Under the pieces are notes generated by a model. It ran no database searches and was not told where the DNA came from. It worked only from the letters and a program-made list of their open reading frames with translations. From Candidatus Ulvibacter alkanivorans (GTDB lineage: Bacteria; Bacteroidota; Bacteroidia; Flavobacteriales; Flavobacteriaceae): a stretch of 64,000 bases of DNA. This document shows, in pieces, positions 1 through 8,480 of this stretch. The position numbers were made by a program, and so were the translations under genes. Positions within the stretch are counted from its first letter, which is position 1, and each line of letters starts with the position of its first letter. The stretch spans positions 62,001 to 126,000 of the forward strand of contig NZ_QOLC01000089.1 in assembly GCF_003333325.1 (NCBI RefSeq). Reading direction: 5' to 3'.

Positions 1-28
1 AAAAAAATCCGATGTAAAAACATCGGAT
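1..28 (-). terminator. Intrinsic terminator after scoB
   Basis: On the minus strand an 8-bp perfect stem (bases 7-14 pair with 21-28, six-base loop) is followed at once by a run of seven T (complement of the A run at 1-7). It lies 24 bases past the scoB stop and should end the scoA-scoB transcript. Confidence 0.85.
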
Positions 29-52
29 GTGTTGCTTATTAATGATAGTTAC

Positions 53-709
53 TTACAATTTCATTTCGGGAATTTCACCTTCGACCAAAAGTTCTCCTTG
101 TGTAGCCGCTTGAATTTCTTCCACACTTACGCCCGGTGCGCGTTCCAATAATTTAAAGCGGTTATGTTCTATTTCGAGCACGGCCAAGTTGGTCACGATC
201 TTTTTTACACAGTTCACACCTGTTAATGGTAGACTGCATTCTTTAAGTAGTTTAGACTCGCCTGCGCGATTGGTATGCATCATAGCTACGATAATATTCT
301 CGGCAGAAGCCACTAGATCCATGGCGCCTCCCATACCTTTAACCATTTTCCCGGGAATCTTCCAATTAGCGATATCTCCGTTTTGTGCAACTTCCATAGC
401 TCCTAAGATAGTGAGATCTACATGTTGTCCACGAATCATAGAAAAGCTGGTAGCAGAGTCGAAAAACGAAGCACCAGGCAAGGCTGTAATGGTTTGTTTT
501 CCCGCATTTATAAGATCAGGATCCTCTTCTCCTTCAAAGGGGAAAGGGCCCATTCCTAGAATGCCATTCTCACTTTGAAACTCGACTTCAATATCGTCTC
601 GTACGAAATTAGCGACCAAGGTGGGAATACCAATTCCTAGGTTTACGTAATACCCATCTTTTACTTCTTTAGCGATACGTTGTGCGATTTGTTCTTTCGA
701 TAAACTCAT
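53..709 (-). CDS. scoB: 3-oxoacid CoA-transferase subunit B
   Basis: Beta subunit of a SCOT-type (family I) CoA-transferase, which moves CoA from succinyl-CoA to a 3-oxoacid such as acetoacetate in the cytosol, linking ketone-body or amino-acid breakdown to acetyl-CoA. The product has 218 residues, the usual size. GIGIPT (25-30) and the SENG motif (46-49), whose Glu47 is the family catalytic glutamate that forms the CoA thioester, are visible. Its start codon shares one base with the scoA stop (TAATG), so the two are translationally coupled. A strong terminator follows. Known for the family: two-subunit enzyme. Inferred: acetoacetate as substrate; related 3-oxoadipate transferases look similar, but no aromatic catabolic genes are near. 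Confidence 0.93.
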   Translation of the reverse strand: MSLSKEQIAQRIAKEVKDGYYVNLGIGIPTLVANFVRDDIEVEFQSENGILGMGPFPFEGEEDPDLINAGKQTITALPGASFFDSATSFSMIRGQHVDLTILGAMEVAQNGDIANWKIPGKMVKGMGGAMDLVASAENIIVAMMHTNRAGESKLLKECSLPLTGVNCVKKIVTNLAVLEIEHNRFKLLERAPGVSVEEIQAATQGELLVEGEIPEMKL

Positions 710-1410
710 TAGGCCTTCGTTCTTACGGTTCGTTGTTCAATACGTTTTTCGTAGCGTTCTCCTTGGAATATGCGCTGTACAAATATTCCGGGGATATGTA
801 TTTCGTTAGGGTCCAGTTCACCGGCCGGAACCAGTTCCTCAACCTCAGCAACGGTAATAGTGGCTGCGCCACACATATTCGGATTGAAATTACGTGCGGT
901 TCCTTTAAAGATCAAATTCCCGGCGGTATCGCCTTTCCAAGCCTTGACAAAAGCATAGTCTGCTTTAAAAGCCTTTTCTAATATGTGCATTTTCCCGTTA
1001 AATTCTCTGGCTTCTTTTCCTTCGGCTACTTCTGTTCCGTAGCCGGCAGGGGTAAAGAATGCCGGAATTCCACTTTGCGCTGCTCTACAACGTTGTGCAA
1101 GTGTTCCTTGTGGAATAAGCTCTACTTCCAGTTCTCCGCTTAACATTTGTCGTTCAAATTCTGCGTTCTCACCTACGTAAGAAGAGATCATCTTTTTAAT
1201 TTGATGTTTCTGAAGCAACAATCCCAGTCCAAAATCATCTACGCCTGCATTGTTTGAAATACAAGTCACCTCTTTAACATTGCGACGAACCAATTCGGAA
1301 ATAGCATTCTCGGGAATACCACTAAGTCCGAACCCACCCAACATAAATGTCATCCCGTCTTTGATGCCTTCGCAGGCTTCTTGAACGTTAGATACCGTTT
1401 TATTGATCAT
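709..1410 (-). CDS. scoA: 3-oxoacid CoA-transferase subunit A
   Basis: Alpha subunit of the same SCOT-type CoA-transferase, 233 residues. The glycine-rich GGFGLSGIP (25-33) is the CoA-binding signature of the A subunits, and the [11 protein letters not shown] segment is also typical. It is first in a two-gene operon with scoB. I find no strict TAnnTTTG box upstream; the 121 bases before it hold a 15-base perfect palindrome (1437-1451). Subunit assignment is firm; the exact acyl substrate is inferred. Confidence 0.93.
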   Translation of the reverse strand: MINKTVSNVQEACEGIKDGMTFMLGGFGLSGIPENAISELVRRNVKEVTCISNNAGVDDFGLGLLLQKHQIKKMISSYVGENAEFERQMLSGELEVELIPQGTLAQRCRAAQSGIPAFFTPAGYGTEVAEGKEAREFNGKMHILEKAFKADYAFVKAWKGDTAGNLIFKGTARNFNPNMCGAATITVAEVEELVPAGELDPNEIHIPGIFVQRIFQGERYEKRIEQRTVRTKA

Positions 1411-1436
1411 TTAATTTATTTTTTCTGAAAACTGAC

Positions 1437-1451
1437 ACTATGAAACATAGT
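1437..1451. repeat. 15-base palindrome upstream of scoA
   Basis: ACTATG and CATAGT form perfect 6-bp arms around AAA, 27 bases before the scoA start. It could be an operator for the CoA-transferase operon. No T run follows on the minus strand, so it is not a terminator there. Function is not shown. Confidence 0.35.
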
Positions 1452-1531
1452 GCTCCTTTTTGTTTGGATAAAAATACTAAAATTGAAGCAGAGTTCCTTC
1501 CGAAGAAAGCCTAGAAAAAAATAACTTCTGT

Positions 1532-3841
1532 CTAAAAATCGAATTCATCGATAATCTCGTCTTTCGTATCGGTATTATCTTCTCGCCATTTAGAACAATC
1601 TGTTTGTATTGACAAATTAGAGGGTCGATTAAAGCTTCCCGTCGAGATATTTAACGCTTCATCTTCGTAACACTTCTTCATATAAATAGCCCAAATAGGC
1701 AGGGCCATGGTTGCTCCTTGACCGTATCGCGTTGAGGCAAAATGCGTAGCACGATCATCGCCTCCAACCCAAACACCCGTTACCAAGTTGGGTACCATCC
1801 CCATAAACCAGCCATCACTATTATTTTGTGTAGTACCTGTTTTTCCCGCAATTGGATTCTTAAAATCGTAAGGGTAACCTGTTACCACCTCATTATAAAA
1901 TTTGTTGGTAGTAGCCCAAGTACCACGTAATCTCGCACCAGAACCAGACTGTGTCACACCTTCCATTAGACTTACAGTAACATACGCCGACTCGTCGCTA
2001 ATTACATCTTTGGTTTCAGGAACGCTTTGATAAAGTACCGTACCGTTCTTATCTTCGATCCTTGAAATTAACGTGGGTTTCACGTAAACGCCTTCATTAG
2101 CAAAAACACTGTAGGCACCTACCATTTCGTATAACGAGACATCTGGAGTACCTAAAGCAATAGAGGGTGCTTCGGGTATATTTTCGGTATCCACACCCAT
2201 TTTCTTAACGAGGTCGATCACCGGTCGTGGCCCAACTCGGTCTATTAAACGTGCCGTGACCGTATTGATCGATTGTGCTAAGGCCGTTTTCAGTGAAAGC
2301 ATTTCACCTGAGGTGTCACCGGAATTTTTGGGAGTCCATGGTTTTAGCAAGCCATATTTTCCTGCCGGAATGGTATGTGGCGTATTAGGCAAGGTGTCAC
2401 AAGGCGACATATGCATTTGGTCGATGGCGGTAGCGTACACAAAAGGTTTAAAGGTAGACCCTATTTGTCGCTTACCGGTCTTTACCATGTCGTATTTAAA
2501 ATGCTTGTAGTTGATACCACCAACCCATGCTTTGACTTCCCCTGTTTGAGGCGTCATGGACATTAATGACGCACGTAAGAACGACTTGTAATAGCGTATG
2601 CTATCCATTGGGGTCATTAAGGTGTCTATTTCGCCACCCCATGAAAAGATTCGCATCTTTGTTTTTTTCTTAAAGCTTGCGATGATCTCTTTTTCGCTCT
2701 TACCTTGCTCCTCCAATATACGCCAGCGATCGCTTCGACGCATGGCGCTGTTCATTATACCTTTCGTTTCCTCTTCGGTTAAATCTCTAAAAGGAGCTGT
2801 TTTATTTTTCTCATTCTGTTCGTCAAAGGATTTTTGCAAATTGGCGATATGAAGGTCGACTGCCTCTTCTGCATACTGTTGCATTTTAGAATCGATGGTC
2901 GTATACACTTTTAATCCGTCGCTATAGATATTGTACTTGGTCCCGTCACTTCTAGGGTTCTTGTCAACCCAGTCTGCCATAAACGCTCTTGCGTATTCTC
3001 TAAAGTAGGTAGCCAATCCTTCTACATGCCCTTGGGGCGTAAATTCGATATTAAGTGGAGTTGCCTGCAAGGAATCCTTTACTTGCTCGGTAATATAACC
3101 GTACTTCTCCATTTGTGATAGTACAACGTTACGACGGTTCTTTACACCAACCGGATTTCGCACCGGATTGTACAAGGAAGAGTTTTTAAACATTCCTACC
3201 AACATGGCCGATTCGGCTGTGTTTAATTCTGAAGGCGGCTTGTCGAAATAAATATTAGCTGCCGATTCGATTCCTACCGCCTGATTTAAGAAATCGTATT
3301 CGTTAAAATACATGGTAATGATTTCTTCTTTGGTATATCTGCGTTCGAGGCGTGTTGCAATGATCCATTCTTTGATCTTTTGTATACCTCGTTGTAGTTT
3401 ATTTCTTGAAACTTGTTCGGTAAAGAACAATTTAGCCAACTGTTGTGAGATGGTACTCGCGCCTCCTTTGGTTCCCAGAAATGCGACTGCACGCACGGTA
3501 CCTTTAGCGTCGATACCTGCATGATCGTAAAAGCGTACATCTTCGGTTGCGATCAAGGCATTTATTAGATGGTCTGGCAATGCTTCATAGGGGACCGGGG
3601 TGCGGTTCTCCTTATAGAATTTCCCAATCACCTTGCCATCGCTCGCGATAATCTCGGTTGCTAAGTTCTTTTCGGGGTTCTCAAGACTCGTCTCATCGGG
3701 TAAGCTTCCGAAGACACCCCAAGATGCTAATAAGAAAACAAGGATTATTAGCCCTATGAATCCGGCAAAGATCTTCCAAAAGGTTCTAATATGTCGCCCC
3801 ACATCTTTAGTTGCTTTTTTTGTTGTTTTTTTCTTTGCCAT
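1532..3841 (-). CDS. mrcA: Class A penicillin-binding protein 1A
   Basis: Bifunctional peptidoglycan synthase of the inner membrane: glycan-strand polymerisation plus peptide cross-linking. 769 residues. Lys-rich cytoplasmic tail (1-20), one membrane anchor (about 21-42), GT51 transglycosylase with ATEDVRFYDH whose Glu100 is the catalytic glutamate and GGASTISQQLAK (126-137), then a transpeptidase with STFK (Ser462, Lys465), and KTGTT (from Lys667). Every catalytic signature I looked for is intact. It begins two bases after gldH ends, in a ricT-gldH-PBP operon, which places gliding/type IX lipoprotein production beside wall synthesis. The short acidic C-terminal tail is common in this group. 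Confidence 0.95.
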   Translation of the reverse strand: MAKKKTTKKATKDVGRHIRTFWKIFAGFIGLIILVFLLASWGVFGSLPDETSLENPEKNLATEIIASDGKVIGKFYKENRTPVPYEALPDHLINALIATEDVRFYDHAGIDAKGTVRAVAFLGTKGGASTISQQLAKLFFTEQVSRNKLQRGIQKIKEWIIATRLERRYTKEEIITMYFNEYDFLNQAVGIESAANIYFDKPPSELNTAESAMLVGMFKNSSLYNPVRNPVGVKNRRNVVLSQMEKYGYITEQVKDSLQATPLNIEFTPQGHVEGLATYFREYARAFMADWVDKNPRSDGTKYNIYSDGLKVYTTIDSKMQQYAEEAVDLHIANLQKSFDEQNEKNKTAPFRDLTEEETKGIMNSAMRRSDRWRILEEQGKSEKEIIASFKKKTKMRIFSWGGEIDTLMTPMDSIRYYKSFLRASLMSMTPQTGEVKAWVGGINYKHFKYDMVKTGKRQIGSTFKPFVYATAIDQMHMSPCDTLPNTPHTIPAGKYGLLKPWTPKNSGDTSGEMLSLKTALAQSINTVTARLIDRVGPRPVIDLVKKMGVDTENIPEAPSIALGTPDVSLYEMVGAYSVFANEGVYVKPTLISRIEDKNGTVLYQSVPETKDVISDESAYVTVSLMEGVTQSGSGARLRGTWATTNKFYNEVVTGYPYDFKNPIAGKTGTTQNNSDGWFMGMVPNLVTGVWVGGDDRATHFASTRYGQGATMALPIWAIYMKKCYEDEALNISTGSFNRPSNLSIQTDCSKWREDNTDTKDEIIDEFDF

Positions 3842-3843
3842 GG

Positions 3844-4332
3844 CTACTCTTCTTGATCTGTTTTTTCGATACTATACCCAACGTCGGTTATTCCCTCTAG
3901 ATTTTTAACGCCTTCTACAGCACCGTTATTGCGAACCGCATGTGTTATAGTTATGTTATAATTTCCGGTCTCTGCAAAACGTATGCCTTCTTTATACCAC
4001 AACTTATTCTCTTTTACGCTACCAATTCCTTGACCCATCCATGTTCCGTCCGGATGCGCCATTCTATATTCTAAGGTATCGGTTACGACCTTACCGTGTG
4101 GAAAGTCCATACGAACTATCAAAAACAAATTGTTAAACTTATAGTCGTTCGTGTTTCGCACATTCAGGAACATATTATACGTTTGAAGCGAGTCCAATTG
4201 AGGAATTTCAAAAACGGCTGGTTGGTCTACATCCCATCCTCCTGAAATATTTTGATTGCCGCTAACTACGGTATCGGTATTACACGACACACACAATAGG
4301 ACGACACCAAAAACAACTAAAAAATTACGCAT
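3844..4332 (-). CDS. gldH: Gliding motility lipoprotein GldH
   Basis: 162-residue lipoprotein. The signal peptide ends in LCVSC, a lipobox with the lipid-modified cysteine near residue 17. The remainder is a predicted periplasmic beta-rich domain. In Flavobacterium johnsoniae GldH is needed for gliding and for function of the type IX secretion/motility apparatus. The start overlaps the ricT end by eight bases and PBP1A follows two bases downstream, an order common in flavobacteria. Together with sprE and the sorting-domain protease elsewhere in the window, it implies a functional type IX system. Confidence 0.88.
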   Translation of the reverse strand: MRNFLVVFGVVLLCVSCNTDTVVSGNQNISGGWDVDQPAVFEIPQLDSLQTYNMFLNVRNTNDYKFNNLFLIVRMDFPHGKVVTDTLEYRMAHPDGTWMGQGIGSVKENKLWYKEGIRFAETGNYNITITHAVRNNGAVEGVKNLEGITDVGYSIEKTDQEE

Positions 4333-5500
4333 TCTTTTTTGAATTTCGGTTGCGATTCTTATTTCTGTTCCTGCTCTTTTTACGACGTTTCTTGCGTTTT
4401 TGTTTTGGTTGATCGAAACGCGTTAAACTATCTTGACCAACAACATTGCTAAACAATTCCTTTTTCTTCGAAACAGGAGTGTCCTCTATAAATTCTTCTA
4501 AGCTGGCCACATTTTTCCCTTTGTTATTTAAAGCGATGATCTCGTTTACCTTTTCGACCGAAAGCTGGTGCCAGTTCATGCCATCCTTTACATACGAATA
4601 CCACAACAATCCTTTAAATATGTCGATCTTTTGACAAACGGCAGGGCCTTTTTCGGTTTGTAGCTTTACATCGCTCTTCGGAAAGGCTTCCAATGCTTCC
4701 AAATAGGTGTCAAGTTCGTAATTAAGACAGCATTTCAACTTCCCGCATTGCCCGGCAAGTTTTTGAGGATTAAGGGATAATTGTTGATACCGTGCTGCCG
4801 AAGTATTTACCGATCTAAAATCGGTTAACCAAGTAGAACAGCACAATTCACGACCACAGGACCCAATTCCTCCTAAGCGAGCGGCTTCTTGACGAAACCC
4901 TACTTGTTTCATTTCAATCCTTGTGTTGAAGGTTCTTGCGAACTCTTTAATAAGTTGTCTAAAATCGACTCGTTCTTCGGCGGTGTAATAAAAGATGGCC
5001 TTTGAGGCATCGCCTTGAAACTCGACATCACTAATTTTCATTTGAAGACCAAGTCGTATGGCGATCTCTCTGGACTGTTTTTGTACATCAGCCTCGCGAT
5101 CTCGTACTTTTTGCCACACATCGATGTCCTTTTGAGTTGCTTTTCGGTAGATCTTCGGAAGTGCTTCGGGTTTTGGGGCTTCGTTCTTTTTCTTCATTTG
5201 AACACGCACCAGTTCTCCCATCAAGGTAACGATACCAATATCGTGTCCCGGAGAAGCTTCGGTAGCAACAATGTCGCCAACACTTAAACTAAGGTCCTCG
5301 GCATTTTGATAGAAGTGCTTTCTACCATTTTTAAAGCGTACTTCCACCCCTTTAAATGGCTCCATATTACCCGGAAGTGACATGTTAGAAAGCCAATCGA
5401 ATACCGTTAATTTATTACAGCCATCAGTACCGCAAGTCCCATTGTTCTTGCATCCTTTTGGCTGACCATTGGTACCCGAGGCACAGCTTGTACAGCCCAT
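4325..5500 (-). CDS. ricT: PSP1-domain protein, RicT/YaaT type
   Basis: 391 residues. The central PSP1 domain carries the Cys-rich signatures CGRELCCSTW and CGKLKCCLNY. In Bacillus RicT acts with RicA and RicF as an Fe-S protein complex that supports RNase Y-dependent RNA maturation. Here the N terminus adds five cysteines within the first 28 residues (3, 6, 17, 23, 28), and the C terminus (about 360-391) is almost all Lys, Arg and Asn, suggesting nucleic-acid contact. First gene of the ricT-gldH-PBP1A operon. The family call is firm; the role in this phylum is inferred, as no RicA or RicF homologue is in the window. Confidence 0.85.
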   Translation of the reverse strand: MGCTSCASGTNGQPKGCKNNGTCGTDGCNKLTVFDWLSNMSLPGNMEPFKGVEVRFKNGRKHFYQNAEDLSLSVGDIVATEASPGHDIGIVTLMGELVRVQMKKKNEAPKPEALPKIYRKATQKDIDVWQKVRDREADVQKQSREIAIRLGLQMKISDVEFQGDASKAIFYYTAEERVDFRQLIKEFARTFNTRIEMKQVGFRQEAARLGGIGSCGRELCCSTWLTDFRSVNTSAARYQQLSLNPQKLAGQCGKLKCCLNYELDTYLEALEAFPKSDVKLQTEKGPAVCQKIDIFKGLLWYSYVKDGMNWHQLSVEKVNEIIALNNKGKNVASLEEFIEDTPVSKKKELFSNVVGQDSLTRFDQPKQKRKKRRKKSRNRNKNRNRNSKKNA

Positions 5501-5587
5501 ATTTTATATATATTGCTCTTTTTCAGAAGAAAAGAGACGTAGATTAAACATTATCTTTAGTAGGTAAAGATACCAATAATTAATGAT

Positions 5588-5607
5588 GAATTCTGAAATT
5601 AGAATTC
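5588..5607 (-). terminator. Possible weak terminator after trhO
   Basis: A 7-bp perfect inverted repeat (GAATTCT / AGAATTC, six-base loop) begins six bases past the trhO stop. What follows on the minus strand is AT-rich but not a clean T run, so termination is uncertain. Confidence 0.35.
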
Positions 5608-5612
5608 CGAAT

Positions 5613-6644
5613 TTATTTTTTAAACTTTAGTTTCTCCGAACGTCCTTTCTTAAATATCTTATTGCTGTTAGGAATTCCTTTCCGAAGCTTTTTCTGTTCT
5701 TCGTAGGGCAATTGGATGATATCTTGACATTCGGTAGAGCAACAATTCTCCATAGCTTCGGCACACGAATCACATTGAATAAATAATAAATGACAGGCTT
5801 CATTAGCACAGTTCACATGCGAGTCGCAAGGCGCACCACATTGGTGACATTGCGCAATGACATCTTCTGTGATTCGTTCTCCACGCCTATGGTCGAAGAC
5901 AAAGTTCTTTCCAATAAACTTATTTTCCAGTCCTTTTTTCTCTACTTGTCGGGTGTATTCTATAATCCCGCCTTCTAATTGAAACACATTCTTGAATCCT
6001 TTGTGTTTGTAATACGCACTGGCCTTTTCACATCGTATTCCTCCTGTACAATACATGACGAGTTTTTTATCTTCCTTGTGCGCTTTTAGATCTTCTTCTA
6101 TTATGTCTAATGAATCTCTAAAGGTGTCTACATCGGGTGTGATAGCACCTTTAAAATGCCCTATCTCACTTTCGTAATGATTACGCATATCGACCAAGAT
6201 AGTATCGGGATCTTCGATCAAGGCATTGAAGGTGGAAGCATCTACGTGCACTCCTTTGTTTCGCACGTCAAAGGTTTCATCGTTGAGCCCGTCGGCCACA
6301 ATTTTTTTTCGCACTTTCACCTTTAGTTTTAAGAACGACTTAAGGTCGTGTTCTATGGCGATATTTAAACGAACATCTTTCAGAAAATAAATTCCGTCCA
6401 AGAAGGTTTTAAATTCATTGAAACGCTTAGCGGGAACAGACAATTGCGCATTGATACCTTCGTGGGCAACATAAATACGTCCTAGGACTTCCAGTTCGTC
6501 CCACGCAATAAATAGGTGATTTCTAAATAATTTAGGATTGCCGATCTTGGCATATTGATAAAAAGAGAGGGTAAGACGGTCTTCACCGGCCTTTTCAAGT
6601 AATGCTTCCCGCTCTTTTGCACTTAAGGTGTTGTACAGTTGCAT
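5613..6644 (-). CDS. trhO: tRNA uridine(34) hydroxylase TrhO
   Basis: Rhodanese-family enzyme of the TrhO (YceA) group, which in other bacteria makes the 5-hydroxyuridine at tRNA position 34 that precedes cmo5U/mo5U. 343 residues: N-terminal alpha/beta domain, then a rhodanese domain with the loop CTGGIRC (199-205) containing the active-site Cys199, and a Cys-rich C-terminal part (about 265-315) with pairs that look metal binding. It is transcribed away from recA and has its own well-formed promoter at 6688-6718. Function follows from family; the tRNA substrate is inferred. Confidence 0.9.
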   Translation of the reverse strand: MQLYNTLSAKEREALLEKAGEDRLTLSFYQYAKIGNPKLFRNHLFIAWDELEVLGRIYVAHEGINAQLSVPAKRFNEFKTFLDGIYFLKDVRLNIAIEHDLKSFLKLKVKVRKKIVADGLNDETFDVRNKGVHVDASTFNALIEDPDTILVDMRNHYESEIGHFKGAITPDVDTFRDSLDIIEEDLKAHKEDKKLVMYCTGGIRCEKASAYYKHKGFKNVFQLEGGIIEYTRQVEKKGLENKFIGKNFVFDHRRGERITEDVIAQCHQCGAPCDSHVNCANEACHLLFIQCDSCAEAMENCCSTECQDIIQLPYEEQKKLRKGIPNSNKIFKKGRSEKLKFKK

Positions 6645-6687
6645 GCTATACTTTATTTAGTGTAAAAGATTTTATTTAAACAGGAGG

Positions 6688-6718
6688 CAAATTTAAGCAA
6701 TTCGGGCATGTTGACAAA
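6688..6718 (-). promoter_or_regulatory. trhO promoter
   Basis: On the minus strand: TTTG (6718-6715), exactly 19 bases, then TAAATTTG (6695-6688), matching the Bacteroidota -33/-7 consensus TTTG / TAnnTTTG. The trhO ATG lies 43 bases further on. Confidence 0.6.
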
Positions 6719-6741
6719 AAGTATAATTAGAGGGTGGGAAC

Positions 6742-6760
6742 CTTTGTGATGAACACAAAG
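6742..6760. promoter_or_regulatory. Palindrome in the recA promoter
   Basis: CTTTGTG and CACAAAG form perfect 7-bp arms around ATGAA. The left arm covers the likely -33 TTTG of recA, so a bound protein would block RNA polymerase. No LexA-type box known to me matches it. Operator role is inferred. Confidence 0.5.
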
Positions 6761-6774
6761 AAATAGTACCTTAG
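6743..6774 (+). promoter_or_regulatory. recA promoter
   Basis: TTTG (6743-6746), 20 bases, then TACCTTAG (6767-6774), one mismatch from TAnnTTTG. The recA ATG is at 6808, giving a leader of about 27 bases. Confidence 0.5.
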
Positions 6775-6807
6775 CCTATTCACTCCCCACATAAATTTTA
6801 TACAAAC

Positions 6808-7815
6808 ATGAGTACTGAAAAAGACGCAAAACTAAAAGCCTTAAAACTAACATTAGACAAGCTGGACAAGACCTACGGGAAAGGCACCGTAATGAAGATG
6901 GGTGATTCGGCTGTAGAAGAAGTTGATGTAATTCCAACCGGATCTTTAGGTCTTGATGTTGCCTTGGGTGTGGGTGGATATCCTAGAGGACGAGTGATCG
7001 AGATCTACGGACCGGAATCTTCGGGTAAAACTACATTGACCTTGCACGCCATTGCAGAAGCACAAAAAAAAGGAGGCATTGCCGCTTTTATTGATGCAGA
7101 ACATGCTTTTGATAGATATTATGCCGAAAAACTGGGAATTGACATAGAGAACCTGATTATTTCGCAACCCGATAATGGAGAACAGGCTTTGGAGATCACC
7201 GATAATTTGATCCGTAGTGGTGCTATAGATATTATAGTTATCGACTCGGTAGCTGCATTAACGCCAAAAAGTGAGATAGAAGGTGAAATGGGTGACAGTA
7301 AAATGGGACTTCACGCGCGATTAATGTCGCAAGCACTTCGGAAACTTACAGGTTCCATAAGCAAGACCAAATGTACCGTGATCTTTATCAATCAGTTACG
7401 CGAAAAGATTGGGGTAATGTTTGGAAATCCGGAAACCACAACCGGTGGTAACGCACTTAAGTTCTACGCTTCGGTTCGGTTGGACATTCGTCGATCGACA
7501 CAAATTAAAGATACCAATAGTTCGGTAATGGGTAATAAAACCCGTGTAAAGGTGGTTAAGAATAAAGTGGCCCCTCCTTTTAAAACTGCCGAATTTGATA
7601 TCATGTACGGTGAAGGTGTATCTAAGGTAGGTGAGATCATTGATCTTGGCGTCGATTTTGAGATCATTAAAAAGAGTGGTTCGTGGTTTAGTTACGACGA
7701 CACCAAACTAGGTCAAGGGCGCGAAGCGGTAAAAACCTTACTACAAGACAACCCGGAACTTATGGAAGAATTGGAGCAAAAGATCAAAGATTCGATCGCG
7801 GCCATTCATGCCTAA
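6808..7815 (+). CDS. recA: Recombinase RecA
   Basis: DNA strand-exchange ATPase for homologous recombination and repair, 335 residues, full length. Walker [10 protein letters not shown] is at 68-76, and the typical [10 protein letters not shown] segment and an intact C-terminal domain follow. It is a single gene with a promoter that contains a palindrome (6742-6760), pointing to regulated expression. The conserved ALRKLT segment is spelled with CTTCGGAA (7336), one copy of the over-represented 8-mer. dprA, the loader of RecA in natural transformation, is 5 kb downstream. Confidence 0.98.
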   Translation: MSTEKDAKLKALKLTLDKLDKTYGKGTVMKMGDSAVEEVDVIPTGSLGLDVALGVGGYPRGRVIEIYGPESSGKTTLTLHAIAEAQKKGGIAAFIDAEHAFDRYYAEKLGIDIENLIISQPDNGEQALEITDNLIRSGAIDIIVIDSVAALTPKSEIEGEMGDSKMGLHARLMSQALRKLTGSISKTKCTVIFINQLREKIGVMFGNPETTTGGNALKFYASVRLDIRRSTQIKDTNSSVMGNKTRVKVVKNKVAPPFKTAEFDIMYGEGVSKVGEIIDLGVDFEIIKKSGSWFSYDDTKLGQGREAVKTLLQDNPELMEELEQKIKDSIAAIHA

Positions 7816-7828
7816 TTTCAGCTTGGAC

Positions 7829-7856
7829 GCAACCCTTTTTAGCAAACGGTATCTAC
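7829..7856 (+). promoter_or_regulatory. Possible ECF promoter of the sigma gene
   Basis: GCAACCC (7829-7835) and TCTAC (7852-7856) are 16 bases apart, resembling an ECF-type -35 AAC element with a TCTA-like -10 element. This would allow the sigma factor to drive its own gene. No TAnnTTTG box is seen in the recA-sigma gap. The evidence is weak. Confidence 0.25.
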
Positions 7857-7935
7857 AGTGTGTAGAACCCTCAATTATTGGTTGCCACTTACTTAGCGTA
7901 AGATTTATCAACAATATAATGTACGGTACTGCAAT

Positions 7936-8478
7936 TTGACTTTAGACGAGCTCATCATACAATGTAAGCAGCAAAATGCTAGTGCGCAAGGAGAATTGTA
8001 TAGACGATATTCTGGTATACTCTTTTCAATTTGCCTAAAGTATTCACCTAATTATGTTGAAGCGGAAGATAGCTTGCAAGATGCATTTATTACTATTTTC
8101 AAAAAAATAGCTCAGTTTAAAGACAAAGGTTCTTTTGAAGGCTGGATGAAACGGATCACCGTAAACACGGTACTTCAGAAATACCGAAAAAAACGTGTTT
8201 TTGACATACACAGGGAAGACCAGATCGAGGATGAAGCAGACGATGTTTCTATAGATGATGACGGAATTCCTTTAGATTACTTGCTGGAGATCATACAGCA
8301 ACTCCCCGATCGTTACAGGTTGGTGTTTACCATGTATGTGCTCGATGATTATCAGCATAAAGAGATCGCCGAGATGTTAGGAATTAGTGATGGTACGTCT
8401 AAATCTAATCTAGCAAGAGCACGCGCTATTTTACAATCTAAAATTGAAGCATACCAGCAGGCAAAAAATGCCGAATAA
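7936..8478 (+). CDS. ECF-type RNA polymerase sigma factor
   Basis: Sigma-70 family, extracytoplasmic-function type, 180 residues. Region 2 covers about residues 23-90 (with EAEDSLQDAF, a core-binding signature) and region 4 about 117-170 (LPDRYRLVF then a helix-turn-helix, HKEIAEMLGIS). There is no in-frame ATG; TTG at 7936 gives the full domain. An ATG at 7919 is out of frame and hits a stop. The partner gene starts two bases after this stop, so they are co-expressed. Inferred role: envelope-stress response controlled by the membrane partner. Confidence 0.88.
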   Translation: MTLDELIIQCKQQNASAQGELYRRYSGILFSICLKYSPNYVEAEDSLQDAFITIFKKIAQFKDKGSFEGWMKRITVNTVLQKYRKKRVFDIHREDQIEDEADDVSIDDDGIPLDYLLEIIQQLPDRYRLVFTMYVLDDYQHKEIAEMLGISDGTSKSNLARARAILQSKIEAYQQAKNAE

Positions 8479-8480
8479 TT

